DNA of 21,014 nt from CAYRKQ01 sp964621845 (lineage in GTDB: Bacteria > Patescibacteriota > Saccharimonadia > Saccharimonadales > UBA7683). The position numbers and the translations under genes are program-made. Below the pieces are notes generated by a model. That model had not been told where the DNA came from and searched no databases. It was given only the letters and a program-made list of their open reading frames with translations. The stretch is taken from NCBI GenBank assembly GCA_964621845.1, contig CAZUOL010000059.1, positions 1 through 21,014 of the forward strand, read 5' to 3'. The stretch's first letter is position 1. The number at the start of each line of letters is the position of its first letter. Shown here piece by piece: positions 5,979 through 11,840 of the stretch.

Positions 5979-8338
5979 CCAGCATGGATGTAACTGAACA
6001 ATCCGGTGTTTTTATTGTTATAGAAGGTTCAGATGGCTCTGGTAAGGGTACGCAGTTTAAATTACTGGTAGAACGATTGAAATCAGAGGGCTATAACGTT
6101 GCTACCTATGATTTCCCGCAATATGACGAGGAATCCTCATACTTTGTTCGTGAATACCTAAACGGTAGTTATGGCAGTGCAGAAGCACTTGGGCCATACA
6201 CGCCTTCGCTGTTTTACGCACTCGATCGTTTTAACGTAGCAAAAAACATGAAGAATGACATCGCGGCTGGCAAAGTAGTGCTGTGCAACCGCTTTACAGG
6301 CTCGAGTATGGCCCATCAGGGTGGTAAATTCGCGACTGATGAGCAAAAAGTGGAATACTTTAAATGGCTTGATAGCCTTGAATTCGGAATGCTTGGTATT
6401 CCGCGTCCTGACGCCAATGTAGTGCTTTTAGTCGAAGCTGAGATAGCGCAACAGCTTGTAGATCAAAAGGCAGAACGCAGCTACACCAATAAAAAACGTG
6501 ATATTCACGAGGCAGATCTCAACCACCTGAAAAACGCTGTTAACACCTATCAGTTGCTTTGCCAAACATTCCCAGATAACTTTCAGGCAATTGAATGCGC
6601 CGATAAAGGTGAGCTCATGAGTATACCTACCATTAATAATCTAATCTGGAAAAGGATCGAACCCATGCTTGGAAAACTACGCAAAAAAGAGCCAACAAAC
6701 AACAACTCGGCTGCAGAGGTTTTTGCACCAAAGAAGTCTGCGAAAGCAAACCCCTACGTACAAAAAAATGATAATGGCAGCTATTCGATTACGAGCGAAG
6801 GCAAAAGTTACCTAGAAGATGCCGTTACAGACACCAGCGGCAACGTCTACATGTTTGGTGATAAACTCTCAAACGCCACCATAGCAGCTGCAATGGCACG
6901 CTTAAGCCGTCGCGGCGATGATATGCGCGTCACCCTACTCGACGAATTTGCAGAAAAAGCCGGCAAAGACGAAGGCCTCTTGAAGCGCGTAATCACTGCG
7001 TACGGCGATGATAGCGTTCAACAACTTACTGGTATCCATTTTGTGATTGAAAACGCAAGCAACCTGCTTACAAAAAAACTCGAATGGGGGAGATTGGCCG
7101 CCTATCTTGAACAATCAACACGCTATATCTACTTTGATCAAAAAGATGAATACGGTAAATTTAAGTACTATACACCAACAACCTTTGACGAGCGTACAAC
7201 AAAACACTACAACCAAAAAATGGATACGTTGTTTGAAACCTACTCAGAATTAGTACACAAGCTTACCGAGCACATTCAATCCGCATCATCCGAACCGCAA
7301 GAAACGCGAGATGGCGCCTGGAAGGCTGCTACACGAGCACAGGCCTGCGATGCCATACGCCCCGTACTTCCTGTTGCTACGAAATCAACGGTTGGCATAT
7401 TTGCATCAGGTCAAGCTCTTGAGAGCCTTATTATGCATCTTATGAGCGAAGAACTAAAAGAAGCTCGAGACACAGGTGAATCATTGTTGATTGAAGGAAG
7501 AAAAGTAGTGCCAACCTTTTTAGAACGTGCTGATAAACCAGACAGAGGAGGTGCCTGGATAGCTTACCGAGCACAAACCAAACAAGCTGTCGCCGAAGTA
7601 CTGAGCGCGTACGCCCCCGCTCCAATAAAAGGCGAAGATAGCGAACTAGTAAGGCTCGATAGCTACTGGCCAAAAAATGAGCTCGACATCGTTCCGCATG
7701 TACTTTATGACCAGACAACGCTGAGCCTTGACCAATTACGTCAGGCTACCAGCGAATGGACCTATGATCAAAAGGAGAAAGCACTCAAAAGTTATATTGG
7801 CGAACGCCTGAACCGCCGCCAAAAACCGGGTAGAGCATTTGAAGTTCCACATTACACGTTTGACATCCTGTGTGATTACGGCATCTTCCGCGACCTACAA
7901 CGTCACCGTATGGTGGATGATATGCAATGGCAAGCACTCACACCACACTACGGGTATGATATACCGAAGCTTGTGAGCGAAGCAGGTCTTGACGAGCTAT
8001 TTGAGCGTTGCTTTGATATCAGCATAGAGCTGTATCAAAAACTCTGGGATGATGGCTATCACGATGAGGCGCAATACGCGACGCTACTGGGGCATCGAAT
8101 GCGTTGGAAGTTCACGATGAATGCACGTGAAGCTTATCACTTTATTGAGCTTCGAAGTTCACCGCAAGGACACCCTGGCTACCGAAAAGTGGCGCAAGTT
8201 ATTCACGAAAAAATAAACGAGGTACATCCAATCATTGCCGAAGGCATGCGGTTCGTGAACCAAGGTGAAGATCCTGAGCTCACCCGTTTAGCTGCAGAGC
8301 GCGCCACCCAATTTAAGCTTGATCAACTAAACCAGTAA
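5975..8338 (+). CDS. Fusion: thymidylate kinase domain + double ThyX-like domain
   Basis: One continuous 787-residue frame. Residues about 11-240 form a thymidylate-kinase-like domain with P-loop GSDGSGKGT (18-26), a CNRFTGSS segment and AHQGGKF. It resembles archaeal/eukaryotic-style kinases more than the stand-alone tmk at 3738. After a low-complexity linker (about 240-275), two successive ThyX-like regions follow. The first contains EQSTRY (379-384), matching the second half of the ThyX motif. The second contains RHR (643-645), matching the first half (RHRMVDDMQWQAL), but with the usual Ser/Glu positions changed. ThyX makes dTMP from dUMP with FAD/NADPH. The fusion would make and phosphorylate dTMP in one polypeptide. 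The GTG at 5975 overlaps the dcd stop; an ATG at 5984 is the alternative start. Confidence 0.85.
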   Translation: MTSMDVTEQSGVFIVIEGSDGSGKGTQFKLLVERLKSEGYNVATYDFPQYDEESSYFVREYLNGSYGSAEALGPYTPSLFYALDRFNVAKNMKNDIAAGKVVLCNRFTGSSMAHQGGKFATDEQKVEYFKWLDSLEFGMLGIPRPDANVVLLVEAEIAQQLVDQKAERSYTNKKRDIHEADLNHLKNAVNTYQLLCQTFPDNFQAIECADKGELMSIPTINNLIWKRIEPMLGKLRKKEPTNNNSAAEVFAPKKSAKANPYVQKNDNGSYSITSEGKSYLEDAVTDTSGNVYMFGDKLSNATIAAAMARLSRRGDDMRVTLLDEFAEKAGKDEGLLKRVITAYGDDSVQQLTGIHFVIENASNLLTKKLEWGRLAAYLEQSTRYIYFDQKDEYGKFKYYTPTTFDERTTKHYNQKMDTLFETYSELVHKLTEHIQSASSEPQETRDGAWKAATRAQACDAIRPVLPVATKSTVGIFASGQALESLIMHLMSEELKEARDTGESLLIEGRKVVPTFLERADKPDRGGAWIAYRAQTKQAVAEVLSAYAPAPIKGEDSELVRLDSYWPKNELDIVPHVLYDQTTLSLDQLRQATSEWTYDQKEKALKSYIGERLNRRQKPGRAFEVPHYTFDILCDYGIFRDLQRHRMVDDMQWQALTPHYGYDIPKLVSEAGLDELFERCFDISIELYQKLWDDGYHDEAQYATLLGHRMRWKFTMNAREAYHFIELRSSPQGHPGYRKVAQVIHEKINEVHPIIAEGMRFVNQGEDPELTRLAAERATQFKLDQLNQ

Positions 8339-8749
8339 TACATCGCTTCTACGAACAGCGTACATGTAGCCATATACTTCCCCTGTATCGCCATCGACTT
8401 GCTGCTTCTCAATCAGTACATTCCTGCTGAGCATTGACTGAATCAAACCATTTTCATGCAGCTGATTTTGAGATAGTTCAGGGGGAATAACCTTGCAGGT
8501 GCTGTGCGGATGGGCGGTAAGCCAGTAGACACCGTTCAGCAGCATCTCACGAGTAGCTTGGTGCGCAGGATCCTCTGCGACAAAGTAGGCAACAAAAACC
8601 TCACCATTCGCAGTCGCGTCAGTCGACTCAATAGATTCAAAGAATCGCTGTGCGATACTTTCTACCTGCTCTTCAGTCGAGCAGGTACGTGCGAGAATAT
8701 TAGCGTCATCAGTACAACTAAACGGTGGGTTCGTTTCTAGGGTCGTCAT
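8327..8749 (-). CDS. Orphan protein under Tyr/Trp/Phe-type attenuator (140 aa)
   Basis: Unrecognised soluble acidic protein. It overlaps the 3' end of the tmk-thyX fusion by 12 bp, tail to tail. The middle contains two helices (EEQVESIAQRFFESIES, then a segment around HQATREMLLNGVYWL). The last third (LSQNQLHENGLIQSMLSRNVL, then GEVYGYMYAV) has the feel of a winged-helix end, but I would not assign a DNA-binding role. No clear Shine-Dalgarno sequence precedes the ATG; the region is A-rich after a terminator. The gene is reached only by transcripts that pass the attenuator at 8770-8803, so expression should respond to the leader peptide described separately. Confidence 0.68.
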   Translation of the reverse strand: MTTLETNPPFSCTDDANILARTCSTEEQVESIAQRFFESIESTDATANGEVFVAYFVAEDPAHQATREMLLNGVYWLTAHPHSTCKVIPPELSQNQLHENGLIQSMLSRNVLIEKQQVDGDTGEVYGYMYAVRRSDVLLV

Positions 8750-8769
8750 ATATAGTAATCTTTTTTGTT

Positions 8770-8803
8770 AAAAAAGAGCCCCCACATTTTTGTGATTGAG
8801 CTC
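8770..8803 (-). terminator. Attenuator terminator of the 140-aa orphan gene
   Basis: On the minus strand GAGCTC (start of region 3, GAGCTCAATC, 8794-8803) pairs with GGGCTC (region 4, within 8776-8783), followed by six U. Region 3 can instead pair through GCTCAATC with GATTGAGC of region 2 (GTAGATTGAGC, 8825-8835). Region 2 can alternatively pair with CAATCTAC of region 1 (within 8888-8898, inside the leader ORF). This is the classic four-segment attenuator layout. Confidence 0.82.
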
Positions 8804-8835
8804 GTAAAACCTTTCTTGCTGCGTGCTCAATCTAC

Positions 8836-8904
8836 TTAGCGCACAATAAACCAGTATGCGCAGTGCATACGAAGCTTGTTTGTGTGTGTAGATTGATGAC
8901 TCAC
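8836..8904 (-). CDS. Leader peptide with Tyr-Trp-Phe-Ile-Val codons (22 aa)
   Basis: A 22-codon ORF starts with GTG eight bases after a TAAAAT -10 box, so it is probably leaderless. It reads MSHQSTHTNK and ends CAYWFIVR, with consecutive TAC TGG TTT ATT GTG codons four to eight codons before the end. Its stop codon lies directly before region 2 of the attenuator. Its N-terminus resembles that of the next leader peptide (MSAQSTATQ), which supports the GTG start. It is inferred to be a regulatory peptide whose translation rate reports on charged aromatic (and perhaps Ile/Val) tRNAs, not a functional protein. Confidence 0.68.
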   Translation of the reverse strand: MSHQSTHTNKLRMHCAYWFIVR

Positions 8905-8912
8905 AATGAAGA

Positions 8913-8940
8913 ATTTTACTCTTAAGTTGCTATTAGTCAA
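8913..8940 (-). promoter_or_regulatory. Promoter of YWF leader
   Basis: TTGACT (8935-8940), 16-bp spacer, TAAAAT (8913-8918) on the minus strand. It lies immediately after the stop codon of the upstream leftward gene. Confidence 0.75.
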
Positions 8941-8943
8941 GCC

Positions 8944-9357
8944 CTAAAGCATTTTTTCTATTTCATCAAAGAAGACCATCGTGATAGCTCGTGGCATTGG
9001 TGAGGTACCGGAGCTTAAAAGTGCATTGCCACATTCATCGTTGCTATATGCTTCCAATGCGGTGCTCAGATCTTCGATTGTTGGCAACGCATAGTGTTTT
9101 GAACCCGCTGCTATCTGATCGATCTCTTTGCGAATAAGCTGTGGCTCCTGGCCATAACATTCATAGCGGGCCTCACCATACATAAACTGCATCTGAAACA
9201 TATTTATGTAGCCAACTATACGACAGGCCACCTCATCTTGACCAATCGTTCGGTTTTCTATTGCTTCAGCGAGCAAACGTCTGCTCTCGATCATTCTACT
9301 TGGGTTGGTATCAAACATTTCGTCCGACTGGCTCGCACCTCTTTCTAGTAACGACAT
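8944..9357 (-). CDS. Orphan protein under branched-chain-type attenuator (137 aa)
   Basis: Unrecognised, soluble and acidic, mostly helical by composition (SRRLLAEAIENR, EDLSTALEAYSND). It is rich in methionine (eight) and has only three valines. The ATG at 9357 is chosen because AAAGGAG lies six bases upstream and follows the attenuator's U-run; a longer in-frame start at 9411 would run through the terminator stem. The gene lies between its own attenuator and the promoter of the next leftward gene, so it appears to be an independent transcription unit. No functional assignment is possible. Confidence 0.68.
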   Translation of the reverse strand: MSLLERGASQSDEMFDTNPSRMIESRRLLAEAIENRTIGQDEVACRIVGYINMFQMQFMYGEARYECYGQEPQLIRKEIDQIAAGSKHYALPTIEDLSTALEAYSNDECGNALLSSGTSPMPRAITMVFFDEIEKML

Positions 9358-9376
9358 CTTATTCTCCTTTGAAATT

Positions 9377-9409
9377 AAAAAGAGCTCCATCTGTTTGTAG
9401 ATTGAGCTC
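9377..9409 (-). terminator. Attenuator terminator of the 137-aa orphan gene
   Basis: GAGCTC (9404-9409) pairs with GAGCTC (9382-9387) on the minus strand, followed by five U. The competing antiterminator is a perfect 9-bp pairing of GTAGATTGA (9431-9439) with TCAATCTAC, which overlaps the terminator's 5' arm (9397-9409). Further outer helices are possible (GCCGCA/TGCGGC and GTTATGT/ACATAAC). Confidence 0.85.
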
Positions 9410-9441
9410 ACGTTATGTTATATGCCGCAGTCAATCTACAG

Positions 9442-9516
9442 TTACACAAGCAGGAGCACCACAATGTTTTGAATTGCGGCTTTCACTGTCTGTGTAGCTG
9501 TTGATTGAGCTGACAT
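9442..9516 (-). CDS. Leader peptide ending in Ile-Val-Val-Leu-Leu-Leu-Val (24 aa)
   Basis: A 24-codon ORF starts with ATG exactly seven bases after the -10 box, so it is probably leaderless. It begins MSAQSTATQTVKAA and its last seven sense codons are ATT GTG GTG CTC CTG CTT GTG, all branched-chain residues. The stop is three bases before region 2 of the attenuator (GTAGATTGA). This matches the design of known ilv/leu leader peptides: shortage of charged Val- or Leu-tRNA would stall the ribosome at the end of the ORF and favour the antiterminator. Function is inferred from layout only. Confidence 0.75.
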   Translation of the reverse strand: MSAQSTATQTVKAAIQNIVVLLLV

Positions 9517-9523
9517 AACAAGC

Positions 9524-9552
9524 AGCGTACACCTTCTTTAAACACAATGCAA
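9524..9552 (-). promoter_or_regulatory. Promoter of IVVLLLV leader
   Basis: TTGCAT (9547-9552), 17-bp spacer, TACGCT (9524-9529) on the minus strand. The hexamers are weak, but the spacing and the exact seven-base distance to the leader ATG support it. It stands back to back with the rightward promoter at 9562, nine bases apart. Confidence 0.55.
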
Positions 9553-9561
9553 GTTTTCTAC

Positions 9562-9589
9562 TTGACAGTTAGCAACAAAAGAGTAGAAT
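9562..9589 (+). promoter_or_regulatory. Promoter of poly-Leu leader
   Basis: TTGACA (9562-9567), 16-bp spacer, TAGAAT (9584-9589). The leader ATG at 9597 begins seven bases after the -10 box. Confidence 0.82.
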
Positions 9590-9596
9590 GAGCTTT

Positions 9597-9680
9597 ATGA
9601 ACAGATTAGCACAAAACTTGCTGCTCCTACTCGGCCTTCAAGGGCTGTGCTTTAACACTGTTGAAGCCCGGAGCGCATAA
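9597..9680 (+). CDS. Leader peptide with five consecutive Leu codons (27 aa)
   Basis: A 27-codon ORF begins with ATG seven bases after the -10 box and has no room for a ribosome binding site, so it is leaderless. After MNRLAQN it carries TTG CTG CTC CTA CTC, then Gly, CTT, Gln, Gly, CTG. Eight of 27 residues are leucine and all six Leu codons appear (TTA at codon 4). The ORF runs into region 2 of the attenuator and stops before a small GCGC-ATAA-GCGC hairpin. It is inferred to sense charged Leu-tRNA by ribosome stalling. It could be mistaken for a signal peptide because of the Leu run, but it ends without a mature part. Confidence 0.78.
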   Translation: MNRLAQNLLLLLGLQGLCFNTVEARSA

Positions 9681-9704
9681 GCGCCACGCACAGCCCCACA
9701 AATA

Positions 9705-9727
9705 CCGGGTTCAACACCCGGATTTTT
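9705..9727 (+). terminator. Attenuator terminator of the 172-aa orphan gene
   Basis: CCGGGT (9705-9710) pairs with ACCCGG (9716-9721) around TCAAC, followed by ATTTTT. The competing antiterminator pairs GTTGAAGCCCGG (9660-9671) with CCGGGTTCAAC (9705-9715), about 11 bp with one bulged G. A perfect 9-bp helix GGGCTGTGC (9642-9650) with GCACAGCCC (9688-9696) crosses the antiterminator and is therefore an alternative state. Confidence 0.85.
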
Positions 9728-9748
9728 AATACTTTAAGGAAAAACATA

Positions 9749-10267
9749 ATGACTATAGAAGAGTTCCCGAATACAGCAAGCACAAAAAAGGAGTGGAAGC
9801 CCCCACGAGCAGCACGCGTACCTTATGGCTACAAGCCCAAACGTGTGCCTACGCAACCTGCGACGCCCGAAGAACGTAAGATCGTTCGTCGATCTGAAGA
9901 CTACACGAACCCAATATCAATAGCAGCAGGCGTGATCATTCGATCAGCTATTGATATTGGTAGATACGAACGCACATTGCATACCCAAGAACTGACCAAA
10001 GATCAAGGTGCTCACGTGGCCCGCCTCATCAGGGCTGCGAGCGTTCAGGCAACGATCTGCATGAACAACCTTGCGGAAGAAGCGGGGTCACCAATGTCAT
10101 TTGTATGCGAGGTGGCCGCACGAGTTGGGAAGGTCTCCTGGGATACCGTTCCGGACGCCAAAATACCAGTAATCACGTCAGAGGTACCGACAGCTGGCAC
10201 AGAATACCCCCACCACATAGCGTTTCAAAACCAAATCGCCGCGCAACGTGTACAAATCCCTGCGTAG
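9749..10267 (+). CDS. Orphan protein under Leu-type attenuator (172 aa)
   Basis: Unrecognised. The first 50 residues are basic, proline-rich and probably disordered (KKEWKPPRAARVPYGYKPKR). The middle is helical (ISIAAGVIIRSAIDIGRYER, then GAHVARLIRAASVQATICMNNL), and the end is again low in structure. There are only four leucines in 172 residues, far below the usual 9-10 percent, which is striking for a gene behind a leucine-run leader. TAAGGA precedes the ATG at a good distance, after the attenuator U-run. It stands divergent from the 137-aa gene with a shared promoter region. No function can be assigned. Confidence 0.75.
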   Translation: MTIEEFPNTASTKKEWKPPRAARVPYGYKPKRVPTQPATPEERKIVRRSEDYTNPISIAAGVIIRSAIDIGRYERTLHTQELTKDQGAHVARLIRAASVQATICMNNLAEEAGSPMSFVCEVAARVGKVSWDTVPDAKIPVITSEVPTAGTEYPHHIAFQNQIAAQRVQIPA

Positions 10268-10288
10268 GCTGTAACACAGTTGCAGCAG

Positions 10289-10317
10289 TTGACAATGGCC
10301 GTGAAGTGCAGTAGTAT
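10289..10317 (+). promoter_or_regulatory. Promoter of rplJ-rplL
   Basis: TTGACA (10289-10294), 17-bp spacer, TAGTAT (10312-10317), giving a leader of about 180 nt before rplJ. Confidence 0.82.
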
Positions 10318-10329
10318 TATAAGGATCAT

Positions 10330-10382
10330 TACCACAGACAGCAGGCGAGTAAAACACGACTCATAAGACCTGCCGAGGAGAT
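10330..10382 (+). ncRNA. Ribosomal protein L10 leader RNA
   Basis: The segment contains ACAGACAGCAGGCGAG, then ACTCATAAGA, then CCTGCCGAGG. GCAGG (10341-10345) pairs with CCTGC (10369-10373) and an inner GAGT/ACTC helix closes the loop. This matches the L10 leader known from other bacteria, where the L10-L7/L12 complex binds its own mRNA. An intrinsic terminator follows, so repression here is probably by premature termination. Confidence 0.75.
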
Positions 10383-10406
10383 GAACAATACATAATTGTT
10401 GAATCG

Positions 10407-10442
10407 AAAGTCTTTGGTAGTGCGAACGCCAAAGACTTTTTC
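10407..10442 (+). terminator. Attenuator between L10 leader and rplJ
   Basis: An 11-bp perfect stem, AAAGTCTTTGG with CCAAAGACTTT, closes an 11-base loop and runs into a T-stretch. It lies 64 bases before the rplJ start, so it must be read through for rplJ-rplL expression. Confidence 0.85.
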
Positions 10443-10505
10443 TTTGCGCTCTAAACGTAAATTAACAACCTGGTCGATACAAAACGTAATAACAAAGGAG
10501 CTTCT

Positions 10506-11027
10506 ATGGCATTAAGCCGAGAACAAAAAGAAGCCGTTATTGCAGAAGTGACTGATCTGCTTTCAACATCAAAGTTTACGGTGCTCGCACAATACGCTGG
10601 TTTAACCGTAAAAGATATGCAGAATCTTCGCCGCGCAGCCAGAGAGAATGGCACTGAAATCAAAGTGGTAAAAAACCGCCTGTTCCGTCTCGCTGCAAGC
10701 AATATTGAAAGTTTAAAAGATGCTGATTTGAGTGAGTTCTCAGAACAGCTTGTTTACGCCTTCAACGCAGAAGATGAAGTAGCCCCCGCCCAAGTACTTG
10801 CAAAGTTTGCGAAAGAACACGAAGCGCTCAAGATGGTAGCTGGCGTTCAAGCAGATGGCGCAGTATTGAGCGGAGATGATGTCAAAGCGTTGGCTGCACT
10901 TCCAAGCAAAAACGAGCTTATTGCACAGGTTCTTGCAACCCTGTCTGCTCCGCTCAACGATTCACTTGGCGCCCTTTCTGGGGACCTGCATGGATTGCTT
11001 GACGGCGTAGCAGCAAAAGCAAACTAA
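10506..11027 (+). CDS. rplJ: Ribosomal protein uL10
   Basis: uL10 anchors the L7/L12 dimers to the ribosomal stalk base. The N-terminal RNA-binding domain is typical: it begins MALSREQKEAVIAEVTDLL, followed by FTVLAQYAGLTVKDMQNLRR and KVVKNRLFRLA. The C-terminal helix that binds L7/L12 follows (NDSLGALSGDLHGLLDGVAAK). The length of 173 residues is normal. AAAGGAG is five bases before the ATG. It forms an operon with rplL and is controlled by the L10 leader and attenuator upstream. Confidence 0.97.
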   Translation: MALSREQKEAVIAEVTDLLSTSKFTVLAQYAGLTVKDMQNLRRAARENGTEIKVVKNRLFRLAASNIESLKDADLSEFSEQLVYAFNAEDEVAPAQVLAKFAKEHEALKMVAGVQADGAVLSGDDVKALAALPSKNELIAQVLATLSAPLNDSLGALSGDLHGLLDGVAAKAN

Positions 11028-11058
11028 CTATTACCTAAACCCATGAAAGGAACTATCC

Positions 11059-11442
11059 ATGGCTGATTTAAAGAAGATGGCAGAAGACTTAACTAAGTTG
11101 ACTGTACTTGAAGTAAACGAACTCAAAACTATTTTGAAAGATGAATATGGCATTGAACCAACTGCAGCAGCAGTCGCAGTAGCTGGCCCTGCTGCTGGCG
11201 GTGATGCTGGTGATGCTGGTGCTGATGAAAAGAGCGAATTTGATGTGATCCTCAAAGACGCGGGCGCTCAAAAAGTTGCCGTTATCAAGGCGGTAAAAGA
11301 AATTACTGGTCTTGGTCTTGGTGAAGCAAAAGCCATTGTTGATGGTGCTCCAAAAGCAGTAAAAGAAAAAGTAGCGAAAGACGACGCTGAGGAGGCTAAG
11401 AAAGCCCTTGAAGAAGCTGGCGCTACAGTAGAGCTTGCATAA
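11059..11442 (+). CDS. rplL: Ribosomal protein bL12 (L7/L12)
   Basis: bL12 dimers form the flexible stalk that recruits EF-Tu, EF-G and other GTPases. The N-terminal dimerisation domain (LTVLEVNELKTILKDEYGI) is joined by an Ala/Gly-rich hinge to the conserved C-terminal domain (KSEFDVILKDAG, then KVAVIKAVKEITGLGLGEAKAIVDGAPK). The length of 127 residues is typical. The hinge contains a small GDAGDAGAD repeat. GAAAGGA precedes the ATG, and a strong terminator follows. Confidence 0.98.
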   Translation: MADLKKMAEDLTKLTVLEVNELKTILKDEYGIEPTAAAVAVAGPAAGGDAGDAGADEKSEFDVILKDAGAQKVAVIKAVKEITGLGLGEAKAIVDGAPKAVKEKVAKDDAEEAKKALEEAGATVELA

Positions 11443-11463
11443 ATAGTATCTACACTAGAGATT

Positions 11464-11494
11464 ATAACCACCCGTCCCTGGGTGGTTATTTTTT
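11464..11494 (+). terminator. Terminator after rplL
   Basis: A 10-bp stem, ATAACCACCC with GGGTGGTTAT, closes a six-base loop and is followed by six T. Confidence 0.93.
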
Positions 11495-11513
11495 ATGCTG
11501 TGAGTAGCTATCG

Positions 11514-11777
11514 TTACGCAGAGAGTCTTGTGGGGTGCGCCGGCAGAGCATCTTCAGGTAATACCCGAGTCGGTAAAGCCACTGCAAATTTTGTAACACC
11601 CCGTTCGTTCCTGACACCTACCAAGTGAGAGGTACAGCTTAAGCATAGAAGCACCGCTGCGTCTTCAAGATCACCACTCGTCACTTCAGCCAAATTCCTC
11701 AATGAATCACTGGCAACACCATTGCTATCAAAACCATCCTGCAACATACAAGAACCTGCATCGCTACGTTCACACAT
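11514..11777 (-). CDS. Orphan protein with strong promoter (87 aa)
   Basis: Unrecognised. The ATG at 11777 follows a good ribosome binding site (GGAGGG, four bases upstream) and a near-consensus promoter, so a real gene is likely. The product has four cysteines (starting MCERSDAGSC, later CLSC) and a mildly hydrophobic centre (DAAVLLCLSCTSHLVGV), but not a convincing membrane helix. The cysteines are not in a zinc-ribbon arrangement. It converges with rplL across the terminator. Confidence 0.6.
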   Translation of the reverse strand: MCERSDAGSCMLQDGFDSNGVASDSLRNLAEVTSGDLEDAAVLLCLSCTSHLVGVRNERGVTKFAVALPTRVLPEDALPAHPTRLSA

Positions 11778-11805
11778 ATGCCCTCCATATATTTGTAATA
11801 ATTCA

Positions 11806-11834
11806 TGTATACGCCGCCAACTTGCTTATGTCAA
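11806..11834 (-). promoter_or_regulatory. Promoter of the 87-aa orphan gene
   Basis: TTGACA (11829-11834), 17-bp spacer, TATACA (11806-11811) on the minus strand. It lies in the short gap after the 11841-12290 gene, giving a leader of about 20 nt with GGAGGG. Confidence 0.82.
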
Positions 11835-11840
11835 CTACTT

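Noticed and set aside
8750..9560. T-box or classical ligand riboswitches in the leftward leaders
   Set aside because: No T-box sequence or specifier-loop architecture is seen, while leader ORFs with codon runs explain the alternative helices better.
9597..9680. Leu-rich ORF as a secreted protein's signal peptide
   Set aside because: The frame stops 15 codons after the Leu run and a terminator follows; no mature protein is in frame.
11089..11471. Reverse-strand ORFs opposite rplL
   Set aside because: Ser/Ala-rich shadows of a highly biased ribosomal gene.
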